This document shows positions 1 to 7,617 of a stretch of DNA of 41,653 nucleotides, one piece after another. The DNA comes from Gluconacetobacter tumulicola. Its GTDB lineage: Bacteria; Pseudomonadota; Alphaproteobacteria; Acetobacterales; Acetobacteraceae. The notes under the pieces are model-generated. The model was not told the origin of the DNA and did not search any database. It saw only the letters and a program-made list of their open reading frames with translations. Position 1 is the stretch's first letter, and each line of letters starts with the position of its first letter. The stretch lies in contig NZ_JABEQL010000033.1 in NCBI RefSeq assembly GCF_014174215.1, forward strand, positions 1 to 41,653, in the 5' to 3' direction. Position numbers and translations under genes: made by a program.

Positions 1-166
1 CTCAAACACCCCAGAAGGGCCAAAGAAACTAGCAGGTCATCCCCACCAGGTCAAGAACCTCAGCCCCGGCGGTGAAGAGCGATCTACACCCCACCCCTAA
101 CACCGTCAACAGCGAAAAATGCGCCGCGTCGCTTTTTTCTGACCCGCCAATCAGAAAATGGCGGTT
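1..166. other. Window edge without a recognisable gene
   Basis: I see no convincing coding region here. The stretch lies downstream of the minus-strand flavin hydroxylase, whose stop codon is at 167-169. It contains one inverted repeat (144-164), listed separately. Confidence 0.5.
144..164 (-). terminator. Possible terminator hairpin after the flavin hydroxylase gene
   Basis: CCGCCA at 144-149 pairs with TGGCGG at 159-164 around a 9-base loop. The hairpin sits 2 bases beyond the stop codon of the minus-strand hydroxylase gene. On the minus strand no clear U tract follows, so it could be a simple mRNA-end hairpin instead of an intrinsic terminator. Confidence 0.35.
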
Positions 167-1345
167 TCAGGGCGTTTTTCCGCGATCGATCAGCATGTTG
201 GTCACGGCTACCTTGAACGGAGCGAGAGAATCGGCAGCCCGCAGACCGGCACGGCGCAGGTACCGGAAGGGTGATTCGTCGCGCGTATAGAGGGTGGCGA
301 TGCCATTGGTGGCGGCAAACAGTGGCGCCGTGGCCAGGCGATGACGGGTGGAGAACCGCCGCAGCACCGCAGCCGACCCAGGATCGCCATCGCGGGCCAT
401 CCCGGCCGTGATCTCCTGGGCCAGGATATCCTGGCCCTTGAGGCCCAGATTGAAGCCGTGTGCGGTGATCGGATGCATGCCCACCGCCGCATCGCCGATC
501 AATGCGAAGCGCCGCGCCGTGAAGCGATGCGCATAGACCGCCCGTAGCGGATAGACATGGCGCGTGCTGACCAGCCGCATCGCGCCCAGCCGATTGCCGA
601 CCCTGGCCATGATCTCCTCGTTGAAGCGGTCGCGCTCCATCGTCCGCAGCGCCTCGATCTGCTCCGGCGGCAGGGTCAGGACCAGCGAGGACGCCCCGCC
701 ATTGACGGGCAGCAGCGCGATCGTCTGCCCGTCATCGAACCATTGGGTCGCCACATGATGATGGGGCGATTCATGCGCCATGCGGCAGACCAGCATGGAT
801 CGATGGAAATCATGAATGATCGCGCCGATGCCCTGCAGGCGCCGGATGTCGGAAAACCGGCCATCGGCCGCGATCGCCAGGCGCGACGTCACGTCGCCCC
901 CCTCGGCCAGCACGGTCACGCCGTCACCATCGTCCCGCACACGCCGCGTCGCGACGCCCGCGCGCACCACGATACCGGGGCGCGTCACGGCCTCTTCATA
1001 CAAGGCCTGCCGGATCATGTGATTGGAGACCAGATACCCGAGGGCTTCGACACCCTGGCCGTTCGTATCGAAGGTCAGCGGATGGTTGTGCCGCCCGGTT
1101 TCCACCCTTGCCTCGCGCAAGGGGGAAATGCCCACCGGGGGGATGCGCGCCCATGCTCCGGCATTCCGCAGCAGCGTGACCGAATGATGGGTCAGGGCGA
1201 TCTCCCGCCCGTCGAACGCGGGTTCGGCCAGCGCGGCCTGTGGCGCGCGTTCCAGCACGGTGACGGACAGGCCGGCGCTTTCCAGCGACAGGGCCGTGGC
1301 TAGGCCGGCGGGACCACCGCCGATGATCGTGACGTCGCTGCGCAT
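167..1345 (-). CDS. UbiH/UbiM-type FAD-dependent hydroxylase (probable ubiquinone biosynthesis)
   Basis: This is a class A flavoprotein monooxygenase of the UbiH/UbiF/VisC/COQ6 group, about 392 residues. The N-terminus carries the FAD-binding GGGPAGLATAL motif (residues 9-19). A second FAD motif near residue 280 reads GDAAVGMHPITAHGFNLGL; the usual GDAAH form has Val in place of His. That variant resembles my recollection of UbiM proteins, the broad-specificity C5/C6 hydroxylases of ubiquinone synthesis, but UbiH or UbiF function is also possible. I chose ATG 1345 because GGAAG lies about 7 bases upstream; an in-frame ATG at 1360 is the alternative. The nitroreductase gene ends only 22 bases upstream, so the two are probably co-transcribed. 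The enzyme is expected at the cytoplasmic membrane face using O2 and a reduced flavin. Confidence 0.8.
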   Translation of the reverse strand: MRSDVTIIGGGPAGLATALSLESAGLSVTVLERAPQAALAEPAFDGREIALTHHSVTLLRNAGAWARIPPVGISPLREARVETGRHNHPLTFDTNGQGVEALGYLVSNHMIRQALYEEAVTRPGIVVRAGVATRRVRDDGDGVTVLAEGGDVTSRLAIAADGRFSDIRRLQGIGAIIHDFHRSMLVCRMAHESPHHHVATQWFDDGQTIALLPVNGGASSLVLTLPPEQIEALRTMERDRFNEEIMARVGNRLGAMRLVSTRHVYPLRAVYAHRFTARRFALIGDAAVGMHPITAHGFNLGLKGQDILAQEITAGMARDGDPGSAAVLRRFSTRHRLATAPLFAATNGIATLYTRDESPFRYLRRAGLRAADSLAPFKVAVTNMLIDRGKTP

Positions 1346-1367
1346 CTCGCTCTTCCGCATTCGCTCT

Positions 1368-1955
1368 CTACTTGTCCGCCCCGAACGTGACCGGCGCGCC
1401 GTGCCATTCCGCCACGTAATCTTCCACCGGCCGACGCGGCGGCACGGCCCGGTTCGGGTCCGGCGTGCCGACGAACAGGAAGCCCGCCAGCCCGTGCGGC
1501 GCATCGAACCCCAGCGCCGAAGCCAGCGCGGGGTCAACCGCCATGTCGCCCGTCACCCACACCCCGCCGAAGCCGGTGGCATGCAGGGCATTGAGAATGT
1601 TCATCGCCGCCGCCGCGACCGCCATTTCCTGCTCGATCAGCGGGATCTTGTCCTCGGGGCGCAGATGCATGCCCAGTGCAATGGTCAGCGGCATGGTGGA
1701 AAAGCGGGTGCGGCGCTTCTCGATCTTCGCGGCCGGCACGTCCGGATCGCGCGCCAGCATGCCGGCTACCACCAGTTCGGCCAGTTTGGGCCGGGCCTCG
1801 CCACGGATCAGCACATAGCGCCACGGCCGCAGGCGGCCATGGTCGGGCGCGCGCATCGCGGTGGAGAGGATATCCTCCAGCACCGATCCGTCGGGCGCAG
1901 GTTCGGACAGGGCGTCGGTCGATGAGCGGGACAGCAGGCTGTCGAGCGCGGCCAT
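1368..1955 (-). CDS. Nitroreductase family protein (YdjA-like)
   Basis: The 195-residue protein fits the FMN-dependent nitroreductase family, most like E. coli YdjA. Visible family traits are the N-terminal SRSSTDALSEPAPDG segment, the MRAPDHGRLRPWR segment of the FMN site near residue 34, a central QEMAVAAAAMNIL helix, and GFGGVWVTG and GFLFVGTP near the C-terminus. Such enzymes are homodimers that reduce nitro groups, quinones or flavins with NAD(P)H; the physiological substrate is unknown. ATG 1955 is preceded by AAGGAG at good spacing, so longer upstream frames were rejected. It is the first gene of a probable two-gene unit with the flavin hydroxylase and diverges from hisB across 185 bases. 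Confidence 0.85.
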   Translation of the reverse strand: MAALDSLLSRSSTDALSEPAPDGSVLEDILSTAMRAPDHGRLRPWRYVLIRGEARPKLAELVVAGMLARDPDVPAAKIEKRRTRFSTMPLTIALGMHLRPEDKIPLIEQEMAVAAAAMNILNALHATGFGGVWVTGDMAVDPALASALGFDAPHGLAGFLFVGTPDPNRAVPPRRPVEDYVAEWHGAPVTFGADK

Positions 1956-2094
1956 AGGGAGCTCCTTGGTCTGGGGCCCCGGCAGCGGTCGCGCGGCCCT
2001 GGCCGGCACCATGCAGCAGAAGGAAGGTGAAGCCAATATCCGCCGCCTGCGGCCCAGAGGCGCGAACAGGGCTGGCAACGATGTGCGCGACCCA

Positions 2095-2129
2095 TACAGG
2101 AGAGTGGCCTAACGCGGCCCACTCCTGTA
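2095..2129 (+). promoter_or_regulatory. Imperfect hairpin in the his operon leader
   Basis: TACAGGAG at 2095-2102 pairs perfectly with CTCCTGTA at 2122-2129, with a partly paired upper stem and a 6-base loop. It ends directly against the hisB ribosome-binding site (AGGAGA near 2129-2134). It may modulate initiation on the his mRNA. I see no histidine-rich leader peptide, so classical attenuation is not supported. Confidence 0.4.
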
Positions 2130-2140
2130 GGAGAACGGGC

Positions 2141-2737
2141 ATGGATACCGCCCGCACAGCCACGATTCATCGCGTCACCAGCGAGACCGACATCACGCTC
2201 CGGCTGAACCTGGACGGCACCGGCCAGTCGCGGATCGCGACCGGAATCGGCTTCTTCGATCATATGCTGACGGCGCTGGCCCGCCATGGCCTGTTCGATC
2301 TGGAAATCGAGGCCAAGGGCGACCTGCATATCGACTTCCATCATACTACCGAGGATACCGGCATCGCGCTCGGCCAGGCCTTTGTCCGGGCAATCGGCGA
2401 CAAGCGCGGCATCCGCCGGTTCGGCCACGCGCTGGTGCCGCTGGACGAGGCGCTGAGCGAAGTGGTGGTGGATATCTCGGGCCGTCCCTTCCTCGCCTGG
2501 TCGGTGGAGTTCACGCGCGACAAGATCGGCGAGATGGACACGGAACTGTTCGAGGAATTCTTCCGCGCCTTCGCCATGAGCGCTCTGCTGACGCTGCACG
2601 TCACGCAGAAGGCCGGGCGGAACTGCCACCATATCGCCGAGGCCTCGTTCAAGGCGGCAGCACGGGCCCTGCGCATGGCCGCCGAGCCCGACCCGCGCGC
2701 GGCCGGCAGCATCCCCTCGACCAAAGGCGTGCTGTGA
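2141..2737 (+). CDS. hisB: Imidazoleglycerol-phosphate dehydratase
   Basis: HisB converts imidazole glycerol phosphate to imidazole acetol phosphate, step 6 of histidine synthesis. The 198-residue protein is the monofunctional dehydratase without the N-terminal histidinol phosphatase of enteric HisB. Metal-binding motifs are visible: FHHTTEDTG near residues 65-75 and [16 protein letters not shown] near residues 158-175; GIGFFDHML lies near residue 33. ATG 2141 follows TAGGAGA at 2128-2134. It opens the operon, and its stop codon overlaps the next gene by 4 bases (GTGA). Confidence 0.97.
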   Translation: MDTARTATIHRVTSETDITLRLNLDGTGQSRIATGIGFFDHMLTALARHGLFDLEIEAKGDLHIDFHHTTEDTGIALGQAFVRAIGDKRGIRRFGHALVPLDEALSEVVVDISGRPFLAWSVEFTRDKIGEMDTELFEEFFRAFAMSALLTLHVTQKAGRNCHHIAEASFKAAARALRMAAEPDPRAAGSIPSTKGVL

Positions 2738-3120
2738 CGAGTTATTCCACATGGTTCCGGACTGACGACCGGCGTCCGCCTATCCTGGTCGCGGAGCGTC
2801 TGTCCTGGCGGGTGCTGCTGCTGGGCTGGCTGGGGCTGGTGATTCAGGGAAGCTGGATCGCCGGACTGCTGGCCGGCACCGCCAGCCTGTTGCTGCTGGA
2901 CGCGGTGCGGGCGGCGCATCTGCCGCTGCTGCCGTTCTGGGCCGGGCTGCATCTGCTGCTGGGCCTGTGCGCCGCCGATATAAAAGAGTGGGAATTGCGG
3001 CTGAACGGCCTGGCCGCCGGCCCGGTGATCGTGGCGCAGGGGCGTGAGGCCGCGCTGCTGCGCCTGCTGGAGCGTAACCCCACGCTCGCGCGCACCCGTG
3101 GCAACCCGGCGGAGGTATGA
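2734..3120 (+). CDS. DUF2628-type membrane protein within the his operon
   Basis: This 128-residue protein has no assigned function. It has an N-terminal cytoplasmic stretch, hydrophobic segments around residues 26-60 and 65-80, and a soluble C-terminal tail after [16 protein letters not shown]. This pattern fits DUF2628, a family I know from the interval between hisB and hisH in other Alphaproteobacteria. The start is GTG 2734, overlapping the hisB stop, and the end overlaps hisH. Tight coupling suggests it is made with the histidine enzymes, but nothing in the sequence gives a catalytic role. Confidence 0.75.
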   Translation: MTSYSTWFRTDDRRPPILVAERLSWRVLLLGWLGLVIQGSWIAGLLAGTASLLLLDAVRAAHLPLLPFWAGLHLLLGLCAADIKEWELRLNGLAAGPVIVAQGREAALLRLLERNPTLARTRGNPAEV

Positions 3121-3122
3121 AT

Positions 3123-3794
3123 ATGACATCCGCGACGCAATCCATCGTCGTCATCGATTATAATGGCGGCAACCTGGCCTCGGCCGCGCGGGCACTGGCA
3201 CGGGCGGCGGCGGATAGCGCCATCGACGCCGAGGTGACGATTTCGGCCGATCCGCACACGGTACGCGGGGCGGACCGGATCGTGCTGCCCGGACAGGGCG
3301 CCTTTGCCGACTGCGCCGCCGGGCTGGACGCCGTGCCGGGGCTGCGCGCGGCCATCGTCGACGCGACGGATGCGGGGACGCCCTTCCTGGGCATCTGTGT
3401 CGGCATGCAGTTGATGGCCGAGCGTGGGCTGGAACATGCCATCACCCCCGGTTTCGGCTGGATCGCGGGCGAGATCGCGCCGATGGACGCGCCGGGTCTG
3501 CGCCTGCCGCAGATGGGGTGGAACCGGCTGGATTTCACACCGGGCGCGCATCCGCTGACCGATGGGCTGGACGAGGACGCCCACGGCTATTTCGTCCATT
3601 CCTATGCGCTGCGCCACGGCACAACGGGCGAACTGGTGGCGACCACCGACTATGGCGGGGCGGTGCCGGCGATCGTGGCCCGTGGCAATCGCGCCGGCAC
3701 GCAGTTCCATGTCGAGAAAAGCCAGACGGTCGGCCTGCGAATCCTGTCGAATTTCCTGCGCTGGACCCCAGCCCGCGAAGGAGAGCGCGCATGA
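3123..3794 (+). CDS. hisH: Imidazole glycerol phosphate synthase, glutaminase subunit
   Basis: HisH hydrolyses glutamine and channels ammonia to HisF, together forming imidazole glycerol phosphate and AICAR. It is a class I glutamine amidotransferase of about 223 residues. The nucleophile lies in LGICVGMQ (Cys near residue 91), and the His and Glu of the triad lie in FHVEKSQ near residues 195-197. ATG 3123 has GGAGG (3111-3115) 7 bases upstream; ATG 3117, which overlaps the DUF2628 stop, is in frame but only 1 base from that site. The 3' end overlaps the next start as ATGA. Confidence 0.96.
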   Translation: MTSATQSIVVIDYNGGNLASAARALARAAADSAIDAEVTISADPHTVRGADRIVLPGQGAFADCAAGLDAVPGLRAAIVDATDAGTPFLGICVGMQLMAERGLEHAITPGFGWIAGEIAPMDAPGLRLPQMGWNRLDFTPGAHPLTDGLDEDAHGYFVHSYALRHGTTGELVATTDYGGAVPAIVARGNRAGTQFHVEKSQTVGLRILSNFLRWTPAREGERA

Positions 3795-5146
3795 GCGGTA
3801 GCGGCAGATCCACCCGCGACCAGCCACGTGCCGAGCGCGTCCAGTCGCTGACGGAAGACGATCTTCAGGCGCTGTGCGAGGCGACCGACGCCGCGATCCT
3901 GGATGGCGGCGGGTTCGGCTGGCTGAACGTGCCGGGCCGCCAGGCAATGGAGCGCTATTTCCGGGGCCTGCTGATGGTGCCGGAGCGCATGCTGTTCGTC
4001 GCGCGGCTGGATGGCATCATCGTCGGCGCCGCCCAACTGGTCCGCCCGCCGCGCAATAACGAAGCGCAGGCGATGAGCGCCACGCTGATGCATCTGTATG
4101 TCGCGCCCTATGCCAGGGGGCACGGCCTGGGCCGGCTGCTGCTGCTGGAGGCCGAACAATGCGCGCGGGCCATGGGCTACCAGATCCTGAACCTGGATGT
4201 GCGCGAGACCCAGGAGGCCGCGATCCGGCTGTTCCGCACGTTCGGCTTCTATCAATGGGGCACCCATCCCAGCTATGCCCGCGCCGACGGGCGGACGATG
4301 CGTGGCCTGTTCTTCACCAAGCGCCTGCAGGACAATGAACGGGTCGTGCCCGCCCACCCGCAGGCATCTTCCGTTCCCATTCCCGCCACAGGACCTGCCA
4401 GCGTGACCGGCCACAGCCTGACCCTTTATCCCGCCATCGACCTCAAGGACGGCGCCTGCGTGCGCCTGCGCCGGGGCGAGATGGATGATGCCACGGTCTA
4501 TTCCGACGATCCCGGCGCGCAGGCCCGGGCCTGGATCGCGGCGGGCTGCGGCTGGCTGCATGTGGTCGACCTGAACGGCGCCTTTGCCGGCAAGTCGGCC
4601 AACAGCGCGGCGATCGAAGCCATCATCGCCAACGCCACCGTGCCGGTGCAACTGGGCGGTGGCTTGCGCGACCTGGACAGCATCGAACGCTGGCTGGCCG
4701 CCGGGATTACCCGCGTGATCCTGGGCAGCGTCGCGGTGAAGAATCCCGAACTGGTCCGCGCCGCCTGCCGTGCCTTCCCCGGCCGGATCGTCGCCGGTAT
4801 CGACGCGCGGTCGGGACAGGTGGCGACCGAAGGCTGGGCCGAGACCTCGGACATGAAGGCCATCGAACTGGGCCGCCGGATGGAGGATGTGGGCGTCGCC
4901 GCGATCATCTTCACCGAGATCAGCCGCGACGGCATGCTGACGGGCATCGACATCCCCCAGACCGCCGAACTGGCGAACAGCCTGTCGATCCCGGTCATCG
5001 CCAGCGGCGGTGTGGGCAATGTCGAGCATCTGCGCGCATTGCGGGCCGCCACGGTCACCGCGCCGGGGATCGAGGGCGTGATCGTCGGCCGTGCGCTGTA
5101 TGACGGCCGGGTGGACCCCACCGACGCGTTGCGGATCCTGTCCTGA
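3791..5146 (+). CDS. hisA: In-frame fusion of a GNAT acetyltransferase with HisA (ProFAR isomerase)
   Basis: One uninterrupted 451-codon frame joins two domains. Residues 1 to about 180 are a GNAT N-acetyltransferase; the acetyl-CoA loop is visible as [10 protein letters not shown] near residue 115, followed by the GNAT-typical [21 protein letters not shown] proline/alanine-rich linker of roughly 25 residues follows. From about residue 207 it is HisA, a (beta/alpha)8 barrel isomerising ProFAR to PRFAR, with the catalytic Asp in [10 protein letters not shown], phosphate-binding loops LGGGLRD and ASGGVGN, and [14 protein letters not shown] 3791 overlaps the hisH stop and is preceded by GAAGGAG. 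No stop codon separates the domains, so the acetyltransferase cannot be made alone. HisA alone could start at GTG 4403. The acetyltransferase substrate is unknown. Confidence 0.85.
   Translation: MSGSGRSTRDQPRAERVQSLTEDDLQALCEATDAAILDGGGFGWLNVPGRQAMERYFRGLLMVPERMLFVARLDGIIVGAAQLVRPPRNNEAQAMSATLMHLYVAPYARGHGLGRLLLLEAEQCARAMGYQILNLDVRETQEAAIRLFRTFGFYQWGTHPSYARADGRTMRGLFFTKRLQDNERVVPAHPQASSVPIPATGPASVTGHSLTLYPAIDLKDGACVRLRRGEMDDATVYSDDPGAQARAWIAAGCGWLHVVDLNGAFAGKSANSAAIEAIIANATVPVQLGGGLRDLDSIERWLAAGITRVILGSVAVKNPELVRAACRAFPGRIVAGIDARSGQVATEGWAETSDMKAIELGRRMEDVGVAAIIFTEISRDGMLTGIDIPQTAELANSLSIPVIASGGVGNVEHLRALRAATVTAPGIEGVIVGRALYDGRVDPTDALRILS
4403..5146 (+). CDS. hisA: HisA portion, with a possible independent GTG start
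   Basis: This is the ProFAR isomerase part of the fusion above, about 247 codons from GTG 4403, close to normal HisA length. AGGA at 4390-4393 lies 9 bases upstream of the GTG, so internal initiation is plausible. If used, the cell would make both a fused and a free HisA. The stop overlaps the hisF start (TGATG). Whether the free form exists cannot be decided from the sequence. Confidence 0.5.
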   Translation: MTGHSLTLYPAIDLKDGACVRLRRGEMDDATVYSDDPGAQARAWIAAGCGWLHVVDLNGAFAGKSANSAAIEAIIANATVPVQLGGGLRDLDSIERWLAAGITRVILGSVAVKNPELVRAACRAFPGRIVAGIDARSGQVATEGWAETSDMKAIELGRRMEDVGVAAIIFTEISRDGMLTGIDIPQTAELANSLSIPVIASGGVGNVEHLRALRAATVTAPGIEGVIVGRALYDGRVDPTDALRILS

Positions 5147-5919
5147 TGCTGAAGCTGCGGGTCATCCCCTGCCTGGACGTGAAGAACGGACGGGTGGTGA
5201 AAGGGGTCAATTTCGTCTCGCTGCGCGACGCGGGCGACCCGGTGGAGCAGGCGGCGCTCTATGACGCCGCAGGCGCCGACGAACTGACCTTTCTGGACAT
5301 CACCGCCAGCCACGAAAACCGCGACACGATCCTGGACGTGGTCAACCGCACGGCGGAGAAGATCTTCCTGCCGCTGACCGTGGGCGGGGGCGTGCGCACG
5401 ACCGACGACATGCGCCGCCTGCTGCTGGCCGGCGCCGACAAATGCGCGATGAATTCCGCCGCCGTCAGCCGTCCCGAACTGATCAACGAGGCCGCGCGGA
5501 AATTCGGCAGCCAGTGCGTGGTGGTGGGCGTCGATGCCCGGTCGGACGGGCACGGATCATGGGAAGTCTATACCCATGGCGGCCGCACCCCCACCGGCCG
5601 CAACGCCATCGACTGGTGCCGCGAGGTGACCGAACGCGGCGCTGGCGAGATCCTGCTGACCAGCATGGACCGCGACGGCACCCGCAGCGGATTCGACCTG
5701 GACCTGCTGCGCGCGGCCTGCGGCGCGGTGCGGGTGCCGGTCGTGGCCTCGGGCGGCGTCGGCACGCTGGACCATTTCGTCGAGGGCGCGCGGGCCGGTG
5801 CCACCGGCCTGCTGGCCGCCAGCGTGTTCCATTTCGGCCAGTTCACCATCCCGCAGGTCAAGCAGGCCCTGGCCGATGCCGGCCTGCCGGTTCGGCGCAC
5901 GCCGGCTGCCAGATCCTGA
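5146..5919 (+). CDS. hisF: Imidazole glycerol phosphate synthase, cyclase subunit
   Basis: HisF is the barrel partner of HisH; it uses ammonia and PRFAR to make imidazole glycerol phosphate and AICAR. At 257 residues it has the usual length. The catalytic aspartates are visible in [14 protein letters not shown] (residue 11) and [11 protein letters not shown] (about residue 130), with phosphate-binding VGGGVRT and ASGGVGT loops. ATG 5146 overlaps the hisA stop by one base, so translation is probably coupled. Confidence 0.97.
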   Translation: MLKLRVIPCLDVKNGRVVKGVNFVSLRDAGDPVEQAALYDAAGADELTFLDITASHENRDTILDVVNRTAEKIFLPLTVGGGVRTTDDMRRLLLAGADKCAMNSAAVSRPELINEAARKFGSQCVVVGVDARSDGHGSWEVYTHGGRTPTGRNAIDWCREVTERGAGEILLTSMDRDGTRSGFDLDLLRAACGAVRVPVVASGGVGTLDHFVEGARAGATGLLAASVFHFGQFTIPQVKQALADAGLPVRRTPAARS

Positions 5920-5947
5920 ACGGCGCGAATACCCAAGCGAGGGCCTG

Positions 5948-6430
5948 ATGCCAAAAATCCCGAAGACCATGCGCAAGAACGACGACACCAAGGCCGCCGG
6001 CAAGAAGGGCGTCACCAAGAAGACGGCCCGGAAAAAGGCCGCCCCCGCTGCCGCCATCGTGAAGGCGGTTCCTGCCCTGCCCACCGAACCGGCGGCGACG
6101 GCGGAAATCCTGGACCGGCTGTTCAATGTCGTCGTTTCACGCAAGGGCACCGACCCCGCCGTCAGCCATTCCGCCCGGCTGCTGTCACGCGGCCGGCGCA
6201 AGATCGCGCAGAAATTCGGCGAGGAAGCGGTCGAGTGCCTGATCGAGGCCGTGGCCGGCAATACCGAGGAACTGGTCGGCGAGAGTGCCGACGTGCTGTA
6301 CCACCTGATCGTCATGTGGGTTGATGCCGGCATCCATCCGTCGGATGTATGGGCCGAACTGACGCGCCGCGAGGGCACCAGCGGCATCGCCGAAAAGGCC
6401 GCCCGCCCCCGCGACCCGTTGGCGGTCTGA
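5948..6430 (+). CDS. hisE: Phosphoribosyl-ATP pyrophosphatase with basic N-terminal extension
   Basis: HisE hydrolyses phosphoribosyl-ATP to phosphoribosyl-AMP, step 2 of histidine synthesis. The catalytic domain occupies about residues 55-160 of 160, with [17 protein letters not shown] and the [18 protein letters not shown] helix that carry the metal-binding acidic residues of the MazG-like fold. The first 50 residues are an unusual lysine/alanine-rich tail ([18 protein letters not shown]) not needed for the core enzyme. ATG 5948 has GAGGG upstream; ATG 5969 would remove only part of the tail. hisI is not adjacent in this window. Confidence 0.93.
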   Translation: MPKIPKTMRKNDDTKAAGKKGVTKKTARKKAAPAAAIVKAVPALPTEPAATAEILDRLFNVVVSRKGTDPAVSHSARLLSRGRRKIAQKFGEEAVECLIEAVAGNTEELVGESADVLYHLIVMWVDAGIHPSDVWAELTRREGTSGIAEKAARPRDPLAV

Positions 6431-6447
6431 AGCAAGGAGGCATGTCC

Positions 6448-6828
6448 ATGGCCGTTTCCGGACGGGGTCCGTACGACCCGCAGAACGTCTTCGCCAAGAT
6501 CCTGCGCGGGGAAATCCCCTGCCGCAAAATCTATGAAAACGAATACGCGCTGGCGTTCCACGACATCGCGCCGCAGGCACCGGTCCATGTGCTGGTGATC
6601 CCCAAAGGGCCCTACGTCTCCTTCGCCGATTTCAGCCAGACGGCCGACGAGGCCGAAATCGCGGGCTTTACCCGCGCGGTCGGCCATGTGGCGGCGTCGC
6701 TGGGGCTGGAAGAAGACGGGTACCGCCTGCTGGCGAATATGGGCGTCGCCGCCGGGCAGGAAGTGCCGCACTTCCATGTGCATCTGTTTGGCGGGGCCGC
6801 GCTGGGGCCGATGCTGCATCGGGGCTGA
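6448..6828 (+). CDS. HIT family nucleotide hydrolase (HinT-like)
   Basis: The 126-residue protein is a histidine-triad hydrolase of the HinT/PKCI type, acting on purine nucleoside phosphoramidates or acyl-adenylates. The triad is visible as PHFHVHLFGG near residues 107-116, and the N-terminal FAKILRGEIPCRKIYEN is typical. ATG 6448 is chosen because AAGGAGG (6434-6440) lies 7 bases upstream; ATG 6442 is only 1 base from it. It follows hisE by 17 bases and is probably the last gene of the his operon, since a twin hairpin starts 13 bases after its stop. Confidence 0.93.
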   Translation: MAVSGRGPYDPQNVFAKILRGEIPCRKIYENEYALAFHDIAPQAPVHVLVIPKGPYVSFADFSQTADEAEIAGFTRAVGHVAASLGLEEDGYRLLANMGVAAGQEVPHFHVHLFGGAALGPMLHRG

Positions 6829-6841
6829 ACAGGCGCTGTTC

Positions 6842-6886
6842 GTCGGGGCTCTGCCCCGACACCCCGGCAGGAGGCAGGCCTCCTGC
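6842..6886 (+). terminator. Twin-hairpin element after the HIT gene
   Basis: Hairpin 1 is GTCGGGGC (6842-6849), loop TCT, GCCCCGAC (6853-6860). Hairpin 2 is GCAGGAGGC (6867-6875), loop AG, GCCTCCTGC (6878-6886). Both stems are perfect. The same architecture recurs at 11111-11154 (minus) and 30178-30219, each time directly after a stop codon, so it probably marks mRNA ends, although no long U tract follows. Confidence 0.6.
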
Positions 6887-7021
6887 ACCTCGATTCCTGA
6901 TCCTGACCTGTCGTTCGATCGTGATGCTTGCGGCGCCTCGGTCTTTTTTGCGCGACGTTGATCCGGCGCGGGATCGTGGGTAGGTTATTTCAAAAGATTG
7001 CCAGTCAGGAGCACACGCGGA

Positions 7022-7507
7022 ATGGTCATGCCGAAAAACGCGCCCCTGCGCGCCCTTGCCGTCCTTGCCATGCTGGGCAGCCTGCCGTCGTGTGAAACGA
7101 CCGCCCAACGGATCGCGCAGAAGGAAGACCACCTTGCCGCGGCGGGCTTTGCGTTGAAACCCGCCAGCTCACCGCAGCAGCAGGCGATGCTGAACCGTCT
7201 GCCGCCCCATCATTTCGTCCGCCGGACACATGGTGGCAGCGTGTTCTACGTGTATGCCGACCCGACCGTGTGCAACTGCCTGTATGTCGGCGACCAGGCC
7301 GCCTACGACAATTACCAGAGCTACCGCCAGCAGAAGATGCTGGCCGACGAGCAGCAGATGACGGCCGGCGAATACCAGGACACCATGTGGAACTGGAACG
7401 CATGGGGCCCGATGGGTGGCCCCGGCTGGGGCGGCTGGAACCCGTCGTGGAACCCCGCATGGGGGAACTGGGACCCGGGGATGGGGCAGTATAACGCTGG
7501 CTGGTAA
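7022..7507 (+). CDS. Small putative lipoprotein, Trp/Gly/Asn-rich C-terminus
   Basis: I do not recognise a named family. The 161-residue protein starts with a basic N-terminus and hydrophobic LRALAVLAMLGSLPSC, a plausible lipoprotein signal with Cys24 as acceptor. A conserved-looking core, LPPHHFVRRTHGGSVFYVYADPTVCNCLYVGDQAAYDNYQ, is split here around a C-x-C pair near residues 89-91. The C-terminus is rich in Trp, Gly, Asn and Pro. ATG 7022 has AGGAG 10 bases upstream. A truncated second copy lies at 9591-9881, so this gene is the intact member of a duplicated pair. A role in the cell envelope is inferred only from the signal. Confidence 0.7.
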   Translation: MVMPKNAPLRALAVLAMLGSLPSCETTAQRIAQKEDHLAAAGFALKPASSPQQQAMLNRLPPHHFVRRTHGGSVFYVYADPTVCNCLYVGDQAAYDNYQSYRQQKMLADEQQMTAGEYQDTMWNWNAWGPMGGPGWGGWNPSWNPAWGNWDPGMGQYNAGW

Positions 7508-7513
7508 GCCGGG
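7186..7513 (+). repeat. Direct repeat, copy 1 (within the intact lipoprotein gene)
   Basis: The segment from GATGCTGAACCG to the shared TAAGCCGGG just beyond the stop codon is closely similar to 9593-9887 in the same orientation. The copies flank the SDR/AraC module. Confidence 0.85.
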
Positions 7514-7617
7514 TTATCAGTGCCAGAACGGCTGTTCTTTTCGTCGAGTTGAAAGGCGGTAATTACCAGCCGTTTGCAAAATATCTCGATATAGTGCGCT
7601 GTCGCTCCTTGGAAGGA
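7514..7617. other. Intergenic spacer without a recognised gene
   Basis: The 104 bases between the lipoprotein gene and the convergent SDR gene are AT-richer than the his operon. I see no coding region or strong hairpin in them. Confidence 0.4.

Noticed and set aside
557-1303. Plus-strand open frame opposite the flavin hydroxylase
   Set aside because: It has no recognisable motif and overlaps a complete FAD-binding protein on the minus strand.
1956-2140. Histidine attenuator with leader peptide
   Set aside because: No short frame with consecutive His codons is visible before the leader hairpin, and no terminator precedes hisB.
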